NCBI GenBank assembly: GCA_038235385.1
Contig: JBBSTY010000005.1
Span: 1-63,782, forward strand
DNA: 63,782 bases
Source: JBBSTY01 sp038235385
GTDB lineage: Bacteria; Actinomycetota; Acidimicrobiia; Acidimicrobiales; Acidimicrobilacustridaceae
Direction of reading: 5' to 3'
The stretch's first letter is position 1, and every line of letters begins with the position of its first letter. The position numbers and the translations under genes are program-made. Below are positions 43,301 through 51,894 of this stretch, in pieces. Under the pieces are notes generated by a model. It ran no database searches. It was not told the origin of the DNA and was given only the letters and a program-made list of their open reading frames with translations.

Positions 43301-44911
43301 AAGACGCGCCACTCCACCCCGGGGGTCGGGCTGATCAGTCCGCCGCCGCACCACGACATCTACTCCATCGAGGATCTCGCGCAGCTGATCCACGACCTCA
43401 AGAACGCCAACCGCAACGCTCGGGTCCACGTGAAGCTCGTGGCCGAGGTCGGTGTCGGCACCGTCGCCGCAGGGGTCTCCAAGGCCCACGCCGATGTCGT
43501 GCTCATCTCCGGTCACGACGGTGGGACCGGCGCCTCGCCGCTCACCTCGCTCAAGCACGCCGGCGCGCCGTGGGAGCTCGGTCTCGCCGAGACCCAGCAG
43601 ACCCTGCTGCTCAACGGTCTGCGCGATCGCATCGTCGTGCAGGTCGACGGCCAGCTCAAGACCGGTCGCGACGTCGTGATCGCCGCCCTGCTCGGCGGGG
43701 AGGAGTTCGGATTCGCCACCGCACCGCTCGTCGTGTCCGGGTGCGTGATGATGCGGGTCTGTCACCTCGACACCTGCCCGGTCGGTGTCGCCACGCAGAA
43801 CCCCGAGCTCCGGGCCCGGTTCAGCGGCAAGCCCCAGTTCGTCGTGAACTTCTTCGAGTTCATCGCCCAGGAGGTCCGCGAGCTGCTCGCCGAGCTGGGC
43901 TTCCGCACCATCGAGGAGGCCATCGGTCGGGCGGAGGTGCTCGACGTCGACGACGCCGTCGACCACTGGAAGGCGGCGGGGCTCGATCTCCGTCCGATCC
44001 TGCACGTCCCCGACCTCCCCGAAGGAGCGGCGCGGCACCAGACCACCAGCCAGGACCACGGCCTCGATCAGGCGCTCGACCAGCAGCTGCTCGAGCGGTG
44101 CGACCAGGCGCTCACCGATGGCACCCCGATCACGGTCGAGCTGCCCGTGCGCAACGTCAACCGGACCGTGGGCACGATGCTCGGCGCCGAGCTCACCCGA
44201 CGCCACGGCGGCGACGGTCTGCCCGACGACACGATCGTCGTGCGCCTCACGGGTTCGGCCGGTCAGAGCCTCGGCGCCTTCCTGCCCCGTGGCATCACCG
44301 TTCGCCTGTCGGGCGACGCCAACGACTACGTGGGCAAGGGCCTGTCCGGCGGACGCATCGTCATCGCTCCGCCCGACTCGTCGACCTTCGTCGCGGAGGA
44401 CAACACCATCGCCGGCAACGTGATCCTCTACGGCGCGTCGAGCGGCGAGGTCTTCCTGCGCGGATCGGTGGGGGAGCGCTTCGCGGTGCGCAACTCGGGA
44501 GCGGTGGCCGTCGTCGAGGGTGTCGGCGACCATGCCTGCGAGTACATGACGGCTGGCCGCGTCGTCGTCCTCGGACCGACCGGCCGCAACTTCGGCGCAG
44601 GGATGTCCGGTGGCATCGCGTTCGTCCACGACGCCACCGCCGACTTCGCGTCGAGGGTGAACCCCGAGATGGTCGACCTCGATCCGCTCGATCCCGAGGA
44701 TCTGACCTGGCTGCACGATCGCATCGTGGCGCACCGCACCGAGACCGGCTCGGCGGTCGCCACCCGACTGCTCGACACGTGGGACACCGCGTCGAGCCGC
44801 TTCGTCAAGGTCATGCCCAAGGACTACAAGCGGGTGCTCGCCGCCCAGCGCCAGGCCGAGGCCGATGGCAGCGATCCCATCGAGGCGATCATGGCGGCAT
44901 CGCGCGCATGA
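40313..44911 (+). CDS. gltB: Glutamate synthase large subunit
   Basis: The 1,532-residue enzyme uses glutamine and 2-oxoglutarate to make two glutamates (GOGAT). A 37-residue propeptide precedes the N-terminal nucleophile C38 (EHDACGVNFVVHM). The glutaminase domain contains HSRFSTNTFPSWPLAHPFR. The FMN/synthase domain contains SGHDGGTGASPLTSLKHAG, and the 3Fe-4S cluster cysteines are in CVMMRVCHLDTCPVG. The C-terminal beta-helix has GSAGQSLGAFLPRG and GLSGGRIVI. Length is normal. GTG 40313 fits the usual start. gltD follows after 111 nt. Confidence 0.96.
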   Translation: MRDTTAKNISDAFGRPRPPSDLPPAQGLYDPAREHDACGVNFVVHMKGLRSHEIVQHGIGALCNLQHRGASGSEVNTGDGAGLLIQMPDRFLQEVVTFDLPREGSYAAGMAFLPRDREHADESAKGIEKIVASEGLRVLGWRDVPHDDSMIGESALAVEPSFRMLFLAGDGLHDDTLERRVYLVRKRIEHELGPLGTEGGAYFPSLSCRTFVYKGMLTTPQLAEFFTDLVDPRIESALALVHSRFSTNTFPSWPLAHPFRYVAHNGEINTVQGNRNWMRAREALLSSDVLDGDLERIFPICSPGASDSATFDEALELLHMGGYSLPHAVLMMIPEAWENHESMDPAKKAFYEYHSTLMEPWDGPASIAFTDGTVMGAVLDRNGLRPSRFWVTDDDLVIMASEVGVLDISPEKIVQKGRLRPGRMFLVDTSQGRIIGDDEIKGALAAAHPYQEWIDANLVDITQLPRKEHNVTVHRTVVQRQQVFGYTTEELRILIEPMARNGGEALGSMGTDTPIAVLSDRSRLLFDYFGQLFAQVTNPPLDAIREELVTAIGTSIGPERNLLEPGPASCRQLRIPRPILHNDELATIMAIDRETPDFRSRRIMCHFPIAQGGAGLRTAIADVCRQVSDAIDEGVNILVLSDRRSTAEQAPIPSLLFTSAVHHHLIREKTRTKVGLVIETGEAREVHHMCLLLGYGAGAINPYLAFETIEDLIAEDMTDMVDPVMAVNNYIKAASKGVLKVMSKMGISTVASYTGAQIFEAIGLGHDLVDEYFTGTVSRLGGIGLDELAEEVRIRHDRSFPDRPEQLAHRSLEVGGEYQWRREGEYHLFNPETVYKLQHSTRTGRYEIFKEYTSLVDDQSAALATLRGLFRFRTSDRTPVPIDEVEPVSEIVKRFSTGAMSYGSISAEAHENLAIAMNRLGARSNTGEGGEDPERFVPLANGDSKRSAIKQVASGRFGVTSEYLVNADDIQIKMAQGAKPGEGGQLPGHKVWPWIAKTRHSTPGVGLISPPPHHDIYSIEDLAQLIHDLKNANRNARVHVKLVAEVGVGTVAAGVSKAHADVVLISGHDGGTGASPLTSLKHAGAPWELGLAETQQTLLLNGLRDRIVVQVDGQLKTGRDVVIAALLGGEEFGFATAPLVVSGCVMMRVCHLDTCPVGVATQNPELRARFSGKPQFVVNFFEFIAQEVRELLAELGFRTIEEAIGRAEVLDVDDAVDHWKAAGLDLRPILHVPDLPEGAARHQTTSQDHGLDQALDQQLLERCDQALTDGTPITVELPVRNVNRTVGTMLGAELTRRHGGDGLPDDTIVVRLTGSAGQSLGAFLPRGITVRLSGDANDYVGKGLSGGRIVIAPPDSSTFVAEDNTIAGNVILYGASSGEVFLRGSVGERFAVRNSGAVAVVEGVGDHACEYMTAGRVVVLGPTGRNFGAGMSGGIAFVHDATADFASRVNPEMVDLDPLDPEDLTWLHDRIVAHRTETGSAVATRLLDTWDTASSRFVKVMPKDYKRVLAAQRQAEADGSDPIEAIMAASRA

Positions 44912-45022
44912 CCGCTCGAACCGGGCGGCATCGACCGAAACGGATCTTCCACCAGCACGACCCCACGCGCACGACGCGCGCCGGTACGAGCGAAGCACGT
45001 CGAGACAGAGGACGGCCAGGAC

Positions 45023-46486
45023 ATGGTTGACATCACCGGATTCTTGAAGCACACACGCGAGCTGCCGAGCCGGCGACCCGTGCCCGTGCGCATCCGCGAC
45101 TGGCGCGAGGTGTACGAGGACTTCCCGATCGAGACCATCCGCACCCAGGCGAGCCGGTGCATGGACTGCGGCATCCCCTTCTGCAACAACGGGTGCCCGC
45201 TCGGCAACCTGATCCCCGACTGGAACGACCTCGTCTACCGAGATCACTGGCGGGAGGCGATGGATCGCCTGCACGCCACCAACAACTTCCCCGAGTTCAC
45301 CGGTCGCCTCTGTCCGGCGCCGTGCGAGTCCGCCTGCGTGCTGGGGATCAACCAGCCGGCGGTCACCATCAAGCAGATCGAGGTCGAGATCGTCGAGCGG
45401 GCCTGGTCCGAGGGGTGGATCAAACCGGTGATGGCATCGGTGCGGACCGGCCGACGGGTCGCGGTCGTCGGGTCCGGGCCTGCCGGGCTGGCCACCGCGC
45501 AGCAGCTCACGCGCGCCGGCCACGACGTCGTCGTCTTCGAGCGCGACGATCGCATCGGCGGTCTGCTGCGCTACGGCATCCCCGAGTTCAAGATGGAGAA
45601 GCGCCACCTCGACCGCCGTCTCGTCCAGATGACCGACGAGGGAACCGAGTTCCGCACATCGGTCAACGTGGGCGAGGACATCAGTGCCGCCGACCTGCGC
45701 TCGCAGTTCGATGCGGTGGTCCTCTCCGGGGGTGCGACGCTCCGGCGTGATCTGGCCATCCCCGGGCGCGAGCTCGCCGGCGTGCACCAGGCGATGGACT
45801 TCCTGCCGCTCGCCAACCGGGTGCAGCAGGGCGATCTGGAGACATCACCGATCAGCGCCAAGGGCAAGAAGGTCGTGATCATCGGCGGTGGTGACACCGG
45901 CGCGGACTGCCTCGGCACGTCGATCCGTCAGGGGGCCGAGGTCGTGTACCAGTTCGAGATCATGCCGCGACCGCCTGCGGAGCGACCCGACGCCAACCCC
46001 TGGCCCACGTACCCGATGATCTTCCGTGTCGCGTCGGCCCACGAGGAAGGCGTCGAGCGCGTGTACTCGGTCGAGACGGTGCGCTTCGACGGCGACGAGG
46101 ACGGCAACCTCATCTCCCTCACCGCGCACGAGGTCGAGACCGTCTTCGTCGACGGTCGTCCGACCTTCGAGAAGGTGGCGGGGAGCGACGTGACCTTCGA
46201 GTGCGACCTGGCGCTGCTCGCCATGGGGTTCACCGGAGCCCAGCGCGAAGGCCTGATCGACCAACTCGGCGTCGAGGTCGACGCCCGGGGCAACGTGGCC
46301 CGAGACGCCGACTGGTCGAGCTCGGTCCCAGGCGTGTTCGTGAGCGGTGACATGGGACGTGGCCAGAGCCTCATCGTCTGGGCCATCGCCGAGGGACGAG
46401 CGTGCGCCGCGGCGGTCGACCGCTACCTCATGGGCACGACGGATCTTCCGTCGCCCATCACCCCCGACGCCGTCTCCCTGCGCTGA
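45023..46486 (+). CDS. gltD: Glutamate synthase small subunit
   Basis: The 487-residue flavoprotein passes NAD(P)H electrons to GltB. The N-terminal iron-sulfur domain has RCMDCGIPFCNNGCPLGN and LCPAPCESACVLG. The FAD motif is VGSGPAGLATAQQL and the NAD(P) motif IGGGDTGADCLG, and FVSGDMGRGQSLIVWAI is at the end. GtlD normally forms an alpha-beta heterodimer with GltB. AGGAC before ATG 45023 is a moderate SD. A strong terminator follows. Confidence 0.96.
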   Translation: MVDITGFLKHTRELPSRRPVPVRIRDWREVYEDFPIETIRTQASRCMDCGIPFCNNGCPLGNLIPDWNDLVYRDHWREAMDRLHATNNFPEFTGRLCPAPCESACVLGINQPAVTIKQIEVEIVERAWSEGWIKPVMASVRTGRRVAVVGSGPAGLATAQQLTRAGHDVVVFERDDRIGGLLRYGIPEFKMEKRHLDRRLVQMTDEGTEFRTSVNVGEDISAADLRSQFDAVVLSGGATLRRDLAIPGRELAGVHQAMDFLPLANRVQQGDLETSPISAKGKKVVIIGGGDTGADCLGTSIRQGAEVVYQFEIMPRPPAERPDANPWPTYPMIFRVASAHEEGVERVYSVETVRFDGDEDGNLISLTAHEVETVFVDGRPTFEKVAGSDVTFECDLALLAMGFTGAQREGLIDQLGVEVDARGNVARDADWSSSVPGVFVSGDMGRGQSLIVWAIAEGRACAAAVDRYLMGTTDLPSPITPDAVSLR

Positions 46487-46500
46487 CCACCGTGAGAACG

Positions 46501-46533
46501 ACGAAGGCCCCGGCCGGTGGCCGGGGCCTTCGT
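46501..46533. terminator. Bidirectional terminator after gltD
   Basis: A perfect 15-bp stem (46501-46515 with 46519-46533, left arm ACGAAGGCCCCGGCC) has a 3-nt loop. It stands between gltD and the convergent membrane-protein gene and is of the same ACGAAGG class as the one at 16178. Confidence 0.9.
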
Positions 46534-46550
46534 GAACGGGTCGGATGCGA

Positions 46551-47327
46551 TCAGGCGGCGATGGGCTGGCCGCTGAACGACTTGTAGATGTAGGCGCCGA
46601 GCAGGTAGGCGAACGGCAGGGTGAAGACGCCGATGAGCGTGGCGAACGGTGAGAAGAACCCGCCACCGTTGCCCAACGAGGCGACGAGCATGTACACGAG
46701 CATCGGCAGGAACGTGGCGCCGAGGCCCGGGCCCATCGTGAGCTCCTTGGACGCCGTCAGGGCCTCGACCGGGCCGATGCCGCGGTCGACCAGGACGAAG
46801 TTCCAGAGCCCGAAGACCAGCCACACGAGCACGTAGCCGACGCAGCAGAGGAAGAGGCCGAAGAAGGCCAGGATGCCAAAGGCGATGGCGCCGAGCACGT
46901 ACCCGCCGATGTTGCCCTCGAGGGCGAACATCTGGCTGGTGTCGAGCGCCTCACCCCGTGCGATCTTGAGCACGGCCTGGGTGAGCAGCAGCGGCAGGAT
47001 GAACCCGAGGATGATCACCAGGAACAGCATCACGAGATCGATCGCCAGGCTGTTGGTGAACAAACTGATGAGGTTCACGAGGAAGGGGATGCCGGCGACG
47101 ACGGCGCCCAGGATCAGCAGCGGTTGCATGTTCTGCTGGAACTTGGCCCAGGCCCACGTGAAGGCGGCGCCCAGATCGAACCCGCCCGCCGAAGGGGCGC
47201 CGGTCGGTCCGACGGGGCCGCCGGGGCCGGCCGGAGCGGGTGCCTGGTACCCCGGAGCTTGCTCCGGTGGGTACCACTTGCCGTCCGAGGCCTGCCACCA
47301 GCCTGGTCCTTGAGATGTATCGCTCAC
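46551..47327 (-). CDS. DUF2510-type N-terminus on a polytopic membrane protein
   Basis: The 258-residue protein begins with the GWWQASDGKWYPPEQAPGYQ motif (DUF2510-like, common in actinobacterial envelope proteins), followed by a Pro/Gly-rich linker to residue 48. About six hydrophobic helices come next, from LLILGAVVAGIPFLVNLISLF to LPFAYLLGAYIY, as in DUF4013/glycerophosphodiesterase-membrane-domain proteins. A conserved WNFVLVDRGIGPVEALTASKELTMG loop lies between helices. Function is unknown. A strong SD (AAGGAGA) precedes GTG 47327. Confidence 0.85.
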   Translation of the reverse strand: MSDTSQGPGWWQASDGKWYPPEQAPGYQAPAPAGPGGPVGPTGAPSAGGFDLGAAFTWAWAKFQQNMQPLLILGAVVAGIPFLVNLISLFTNSLAIDLVMLFLVIILGFILPLLLTQAVLKIARGEALDTSQMFALEGNIGGYVLGAIAFGILAFFGLFLCCVGYVLVWLVFGLWNFVLVDRGIGPVEALTASKELTMGPGLGATFLPMLVYMLVASLGNGGGFFSPFATLIGVFTLPFAYLLGAYIYKSFSGQPIAA

Positions 47328-47464
47328 GCCTGTCTCCTTGTACTGAGGGCAAAAGCCAGGCGAACCCTAGCGCGACCGCTCGGCGGGGTGCTGGGATGGT
47401 TCGTCGCGCTGATCGGTCCCGATCGCGTCACGTTGCGTCGTGGGCGGTGACGGTCCGACGAGGT

Positions 47465-48163
47465 TCAGGTCGCGGTCTCGACGGCGCCGGACACCATCAG
47501 CCGGTGCAGGACGCCGCACACCGCGAACGCACTCAGACCCAGCTCGCCGATGATCTCGGCGACGGTGGCTCGGCCGTCGACGAGCGCGAGGACGCGCCAG
47601 TCGTCGGCGTCGATCGAGATCGACGGCGCGTCGAGCGCACGACGAAGTCGCACGACCACGGTGGTGGACGGGATCGCCTCGGCGATGGTCTTCCAGGCGG
47701 CCACCCGCTCCTGGGCCTGGTCGATCACCTCGGACGGCGTGAATGCGAACCGGCCGCCCACCAGCCCGGCGGGTTCGGCGTAGTAGCGGAACGAGGTGCG
47801 TCCGGGCACCAGGAACTCGAAGAAGGCGCCGACGGTCTGCTCTCGAAGGGCGCCTTCGAGCAGGACGGGGTCGGCGCCGGCGTCGAGGAGGGCGTCCACC
47901 AGGTCACGTCCCTCGGCGACGGCCCGCTCGGCAGATTCCCAGCCATCGGCGCTGACGGCACCGGACCCGATGGCCATGTCGGCGAGGCTGGGGCCGTCGT
48001 CGGCCGAGGCCAGGGCGATGCGACCGTCGATCAGCTCGATCGTCCCCCGGGTTGCGCCGTCGAGCTCGACGAGGCCGCGCGGACCGGCGGCACCCACCCA
48101 CGCGAGGAGGTCGGCGAGCCCGAGGTCGTCGAGCTCGCCGCTGAGCGCGGCCGGCGAGCTCAT
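47465..48163 (-). CDS. DUF4388 (PATAN-like) protein with C-terminal winged helix
   Basis: The 232-residue protein starts with a DUF4388 domain: SGELDDLGLADLLAWVGAAGPRGLVEL and IELIDGRIALASA, followed by a region with VSADGWESAERAVAEGRDLVDALL typical of these regulators. A C-terminal segment VLALVDGRATVAEIIGELGLSAFAVCGVLHRLMVSG looks like a winged helix. DUF4388 proteins often accompany small GTPases and roadblock proteins. ATG 48163 overlaps the stop of the upstream 66-residue gene (ATGA). The conservon operon with roadblock and GTPase begins divergently 220 nt beyond that gene, so a shared signalling role is likely. Confidence 0.8.
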   Translation of the reverse strand: MSSPAALSGELDDLGLADLLAWVGAAGPRGLVELDGATRGTIELIDGRIALASADDGPSLADMAIGSGAVSADGWESAERAVAEGRDLVDALLDAGADPVLLEGALREQTVGAFFEFLVPGRTSFRYYAEPAGLVGGRFAFTPSEVIDQAQERVAAWKTIAEAIPSTTVVVRLRRALDAPSISIDADDWRVLALVDGRATVAEIIGELGLSAFAVCGVLHRLMVSGAVETAT

Positions 48164-48360
48164 GCGGGCCGAGCCCGATCGACGAGGTCGTGCCACCTGG
48201 TTGTCGCCATCGACCGCCGAACGTAGCGCGTCGGTCCCCCCGACGGCGCCCCATCCTGCGGCTCGGCCTCGACCGAGATCGAGCCGAGGCGGCCATCAAC
48301 GCGGTAGGTGGGCGCCTCGGCCGCGCGGAGGGTGAGGTGCGCATAGGTCAAACCGCCCAT
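48160..48360 (-). CDS. Unknown 66-residue protein, operon partner of the DUF4388 gene
   Basis: The frame begins with ATG 48360 behind a purine-rich leader (GGAGGGAAAGGG) and ends in TGA 48160-48162, overlapping the DUF4388 ATG by ATGA. The product starts MGGLTYAHLTLRAAEAPTY, continues with YRVDGRLGSISVEAEPQDG and ends with a basic helix (RYVRRSMATTRWHDLVDRA). I recognise no family. The SD and 4-nt overlap argue that it is real. Confidence 0.6.
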   Translation of the reverse strand: MGGLTYAHLTLRAAEAPTYRVDGRLGSISVEAEPQDGAPSGGPTRYVRRSMATTRWHDLVDRARPA

Positions 48361-48579
48361 CCACCGCCCTTTCCCTCCCGACGACCAGACTTCGGTCGAT
48401 GTTCACCGGGGGGACGGCATCACACCGATGGCGTCGCTGGGTTGGATCCGTTTGGGTGCTGCACCTCAAGAACTCCCTCATCCGGTCGATGGGTACGGGA
48501 TTCGGCGTGCGGAGCGATCGTTCGGCGTGCGTTCGAAAGGGAGTGCTGGCGTGGTGAATCGAGATACTCGGGGCTCGCG
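48361..48579. promoter_or_regulatory. Divergent control region between the DUF4388 operon and the conservon
   Basis: 219 nt with no coding frame that I can support. It is less GC-rich near 48385-48480 than its surroundings and carries GCGTTCGAAAGGGAG about 40 nt before the kinase start. GAGATACT at 48561-48568 could provide a -10 (ATACTC), but I see no clear TANNNT leaderless arrangement here. Confidence 0.35.
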
Positions 48580-51408
48580 ATGCTGAAGAACCTGAAGGTT
48601 GGAACGAAGCTGGTCGCCATCTTGGTGGCGCCGGTCCTTGTTCTGCTCCTGCTCGCGTACGTCGGCGTCCGCCAACGCCTCGACGAGGCGGGCGACGCCC
48701 AGCGGGTCGAGGAGCTCACCTCCTTCTCCCAGGACAACGCCGAGCTCATCAAGGAGCTCCAGCTCGAGGGCCTGTACTCCGCGGTCTACGCCTCGACGGC
48801 CAAGGCCAAGGGCGAAGCCGAGCTGGCGACGCAGCGTCAGGCCACCGATGCCGCGCTCGCCACCTACCGGTCATCACTCGAATCGGTGCAGCCGGGACGC
48901 GATGACGAGGCCGTTCGGGACGCGGTCAAGCAGGCCAACAACCGCCTCGATCGCCTCGACATCAGCCGCAAGTCGGTCGACAGCATCCAGAGCGATGCCA
49001 TGAGCCTCGTCGAGGGCTACGAGAACACGACCAAGAACCTGCTCGCCGTGAACCTCGCGGTCACCAACTCGGTCGCCGATCCCGAGCTCGCCCGTGGCCT
49101 GCAGGTGGTCGACAACCTCACCACCTACAGCCAGGTCGAGGCCAACGTCGCCTCCCTGCTCACCATCTCCGTGCAGATCAGGTTCTACGCGGCGACCCTT
49201 CCGATCGGGACCGATGGTGCCGCGGTCGCCGGAGCCTGCAGCCCCATCCCGGCCCGGGCCGGCGACGAGTGCCCGGTCTACAGCAAGCCGCTCGACGCCA
49301 ACAACGAGCTCGGCCAGATCGACAACCTGTTCCAGGCGACGGCGTCGCCGAGCCAGAAGCAGATCAAGCGAGCCAGCGAAGCCGGTGGCGCGTACGACGA
49401 GCTCAAGCGCACCGCCTTCGAGAACGGCACCGAAGCCAACAGCATGGAGACGACCCCCGGGGTCCCTGGTGATCCCGACGCCGTTCCGCCGGTTCCGGAC
49501 GTGGGTGCCACCACCGACGTCGACCCCGACGAGTGGACGGCAGCGGCCACCGATCAGCTCAACCGCCTCTACGGCGCCCAGAACCAGATGCTGGTCACCG
49601 ACAGCGCATCGGTCCTGAACGACGCAACCCTCCAGGCCAGCGACGCCCGTCAGGCGGCGACGCTCTTCGCGCTGCTCACCGGCATCGCCATCCTCATCGC
49701 CGGCGTGGTCACGGCGTCGGTCGCCCGGGCCACCACCGTCCCGCTGAAGAAGCTGACCAACGCCGCCTACTCGCTCTCGACCGAGCGTCTGCCCGCACTG
49801 GTCGAACGGCTGCGGAACCCCGAGGAGGACGCGGGCGGTGAGTCGCTCTCGGCGCAGCTGACACCGATCGACATCAACTCGAAGGACGAGATCGGCCAGC
49901 TGGCCGATGCGTTCAACTCGATCCAGCAGGTCACGGTGGAGGTCGCCGAGGAGCAGAGCGTGCTCCTCCGCAAGGGCATCGGCGACATCTTCATCAACCT
50001 CGCCCGTCGCAACCAGACCCTGCTCGACCGCCAGATCGAGTTCATCGATCAGCTCGAGGCGCACGAGGAGGACCCCGACCAGCTCGACAACCTCTTCAAG
50101 CTCGACCACCTCGCCACCCGCATGCGACGCAACGCCGAGTCGCTCCTGGTGCTGGCCGGCGCCGAGCCCCCTCGTCGCCGTGGCCGGCCGGTCGCGCTCG
50201 CCGATGTGGTCCGCGTGGCCATCGGCGAGGTCGAGGACTTCGCTCGCATCCAGCTGCTGGCGCTCGACGACGCCACGGTCGGCGGCAACGTGGCGGTCGA
50301 CCTCGCCCACCTGCTCTCGGAGCTGATGGAGAACGCCACCCACTTCTCGCCCCCGGACACGATGGTCGAGATCGTCGGTCACCGGAGCGACAGCGGCTAC
50401 ATCCTCTCGGTCTCCGATCAGGGCATCGGGATGAGCGCCGACCAGATCAACGAGGCCAACCACCAGCTGGCGCGTCCGCCGCTCGTCGGTCTGGCGCTGT
50501 CCCGCTCGCTCGGGTTCATCGTGATCGGCCGTCTGGCGCAGCGCTTCGAGGTGGCGGTCAAGCTCACCGCCTCACCATCGGGTGGCGTCACCGCCCTGGT
50601 CACTCTCCCGGCCGATCTGGTCACCTACGAGGGCGAGGAGCTCCCGGCCGCCACGCCCGAGATCGCTCCGGCAGCGGCGACCCCGCCGGCAACCGCCGAG
50701 GAGGACTTCGTCGACCTCGATGACGACGAGCTCGTCATCCTCGATGATGACGCCGCCGACCTCGTGGTGCTCGACGACGAGATCTCGATCGACGAGGACG
50801 ACGAGGACCTCGCCGCATCGTCGGAGACCCGCACCGACGATGCCGACGACGACCTCCTCGACGAGCTCGTCGAAGAGGGGCTGAGCGACACCGACGAGTT
50901 CGAGCGCGGACTCCAGTCGATCATCAGCGACGAGCTGGCGCCGGGTCCGGTCGAATCCCGGACCCCAGGCGAGTCGCCGTCGGAGCCCGACTCCGGTGCC
51001 GGTGCGTTCGGATCCGGGGCGCCGAGCGTCACCGACGACGTGCGCACCGCCGAGGAGCCGGCGATCAGCGATGCCGTCGCCGAGACCCCTCCCACCATCG
51101 AAGCACCCGCCAAGCCTGCACGTGACCGCGCCGAACCGGTGGTCACCGTCGCCGAACAGATCTCGGCCGCCTCGCGCCAAGAGGCGCTCACCGCCGACCT
51201 GACGGCCGCCGGGCTGGTCAAGCGGACACCGAAGAAGCGGTCCGAGACACCGTCCTTCGAAGGTCAAGCCGGTGCGTCGGGATCACAGCCGAGAGCCACT
51301 GGTGCATCGCAGCGTTCGCCCGAAGAGGTGCGCAAGATGTTGTCTCGGTATCGTTCAGGGCTCAACAAGGGCCGAGGAAGTGCCGATTCGGAGAAGTCCG
51401 ACTCGTGA
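48580..51408 (+). CDS. cvnA: Conservon sensor kinase-like protein (CvnA) with NIT domain
   Basis: The 942-residue membrane kinase heads a conservon. TM1 is at about 9-31 (LVAILVAPVLVLLLLAYVGV). An extracellular nitrate/nitrite-sensor-like (NIT) domain spans 35-350 and includes an insert (residues about 220-330) with two cysteines (GACSPI, DECPVY). TM2 is at 357-383 and is followed by a HAMP linker. The kinase core has the conservon box LDHLATRMRRNAESLLVLAG, N-box LLSELMENATHFSPP and G1 DQGIGM. No phosphoacceptor His of classic type is evident apart from the LDH. A very acidic tail at about 705-790 (DLDDDELVILDDDAADL) precedes the conserved end PEEVRKMLSRYRSGL. Confidence 0.88.
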   Translation: MLKNLKVGTKLVAILVAPVLVLLLLAYVGVRQRLDEAGDAQRVEELTSFSQDNAELIKELQLEGLYSAVYASTAKAKGEAELATQRQATDAALATYRSSLESVQPGRDDEAVRDAVKQANNRLDRLDISRKSVDSIQSDAMSLVEGYENTTKNLLAVNLAVTNSVADPELARGLQVVDNLTTYSQVEANVASLLTISVQIRFYAATLPIGTDGAAVAGACSPIPARAGDECPVYSKPLDANNELGQIDNLFQATASPSQKQIKRASEAGGAYDELKRTAFENGTEANSMETTPGVPGDPDAVPPVPDVGATTDVDPDEWTAAATDQLNRLYGAQNQMLVTDSASVLNDATLQASDARQAATLFALLTGIAILIAGVVTASVARATTVPLKKLTNAAYSLSTERLPALVERLRNPEEDAGGESLSAQLTPIDINSKDEIGQLADAFNSIQQVTVEVAEEQSVLLRKGIGDIFINLARRNQTLLDRQIEFIDQLEAHEEDPDQLDNLFKLDHLATRMRRNAESLLVLAGAEPPRRRGRPVALADVVRVAIGEVEDFARIQLLALDDATVGGNVAVDLAHLLSELMENATHFSPPDTMVEIVGHRSDSGYILSVSDQGIGMSADQINEANHQLARPPLVGLALSRSLGFIVIGRLAQRFEVAVKLTASPSGGVTALVTLPADLVTYEGEELPAATPEIAPAAATPPATAEEDFVDLDDDELVILDDDAADLVVLDDEISIDEDDEDLAASSETRTDDADDDLLDELVEEGLSDTDEFERGLQSIISDELAPGPVESRTPGESPSEPDSGAGAFGSGAPSVTDDVRTAEEPAISDAVAETPPTIEAPAKPARDRAEPVVTVAEQISAASRQEALTADLTAAGLVKRTPKKRSETPSFEGQAGASGSQPRATGASQRSPEEVRKMLSRYRSGLNKGRGSADSEKSDS

Positions 51409-51471
51409 GCCACGTTCGAATGACCGGGAAGTCGATTGCGACAGTCCCACCAATCGGAGGACAGGAAGAAG

Positions 51472-51894
51472 ATGGCAGAACTCAGCTCTGAAGCCAGGAA
51501 CCTCAACTGGCTCGTCCAGAACTTCGCCGAGCGGGTGCCTGGCGTCAACGAGGCGGTGGTCGTCTCCTCCGACGGTCTGCCCATCGCGACGTCCAGCGGG
51601 CTCGACCGCGACGCCGCGGACCGGTTCGCGGCCGTCGCGTCCGGGCTCATCGGGTTGGCGTACGGCGCTGCCGGTCGCTTCGGCGGCGGTGCGGTCAACG
51701 AGGTCATCATCGAGATGGAGAACGCCTTCCTCTTCGTCACCGGGATCAGCGATGGCTCGTGCCTGGCATGTGTCGCCAGTGCCGAGTGCGACGTCGGCCT
51801 GGTCGGCTACGAGATGGCGGTCCTGGTCGAGAAGGCCGGCACCGTCCTCACCCCGGAGATCCGGGCCGAGCTCCAGAGCTCCCTGCCGCGATGA
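51472..51894 (+). CDS. cvnB: Roadblock/LC7-domain protein (CvnB)
   Basis: The 140-residue protein is a single roadblock/LC7 fold: LNWLVQNFAERVPGVNEAVVVSSDGLPIATSSGL, then FGGGAVNEVIIEMENAFLFVTGI and MAVLVEKAGTVLTPEIRAEL. In conservons it acts as the partner or GAP-like regulator of the downstream GTPase, analogous to MglB. A GGAGG...GGAAGAAG purine stretch precedes ATG 51472. Its stop overlaps the DUF742 gene (ATGA). Confidence 0.92.
   Translation: MAELSSEARNLNWLVQNFAERVPGVNEAVVVSSDGLPIATSSGLDRDAADRFAAVASGLIGLAYGAAGRFGGGAVNEVIIEMENAFLFVTGISDGSCLACVASAECDVGLVGYEMAVLVEKAGTVLTPEIRAELQSSLPR

Noticed and set aside
42017..45787. Very long antisense frame (over 1,200 codons) opposite gltB and gltD
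   Set aside because: Mirror of a highly conserved sense gene pair in GC-rich DNA. The product is His/Val/Asp/Glu/Arg-rich without any domain.
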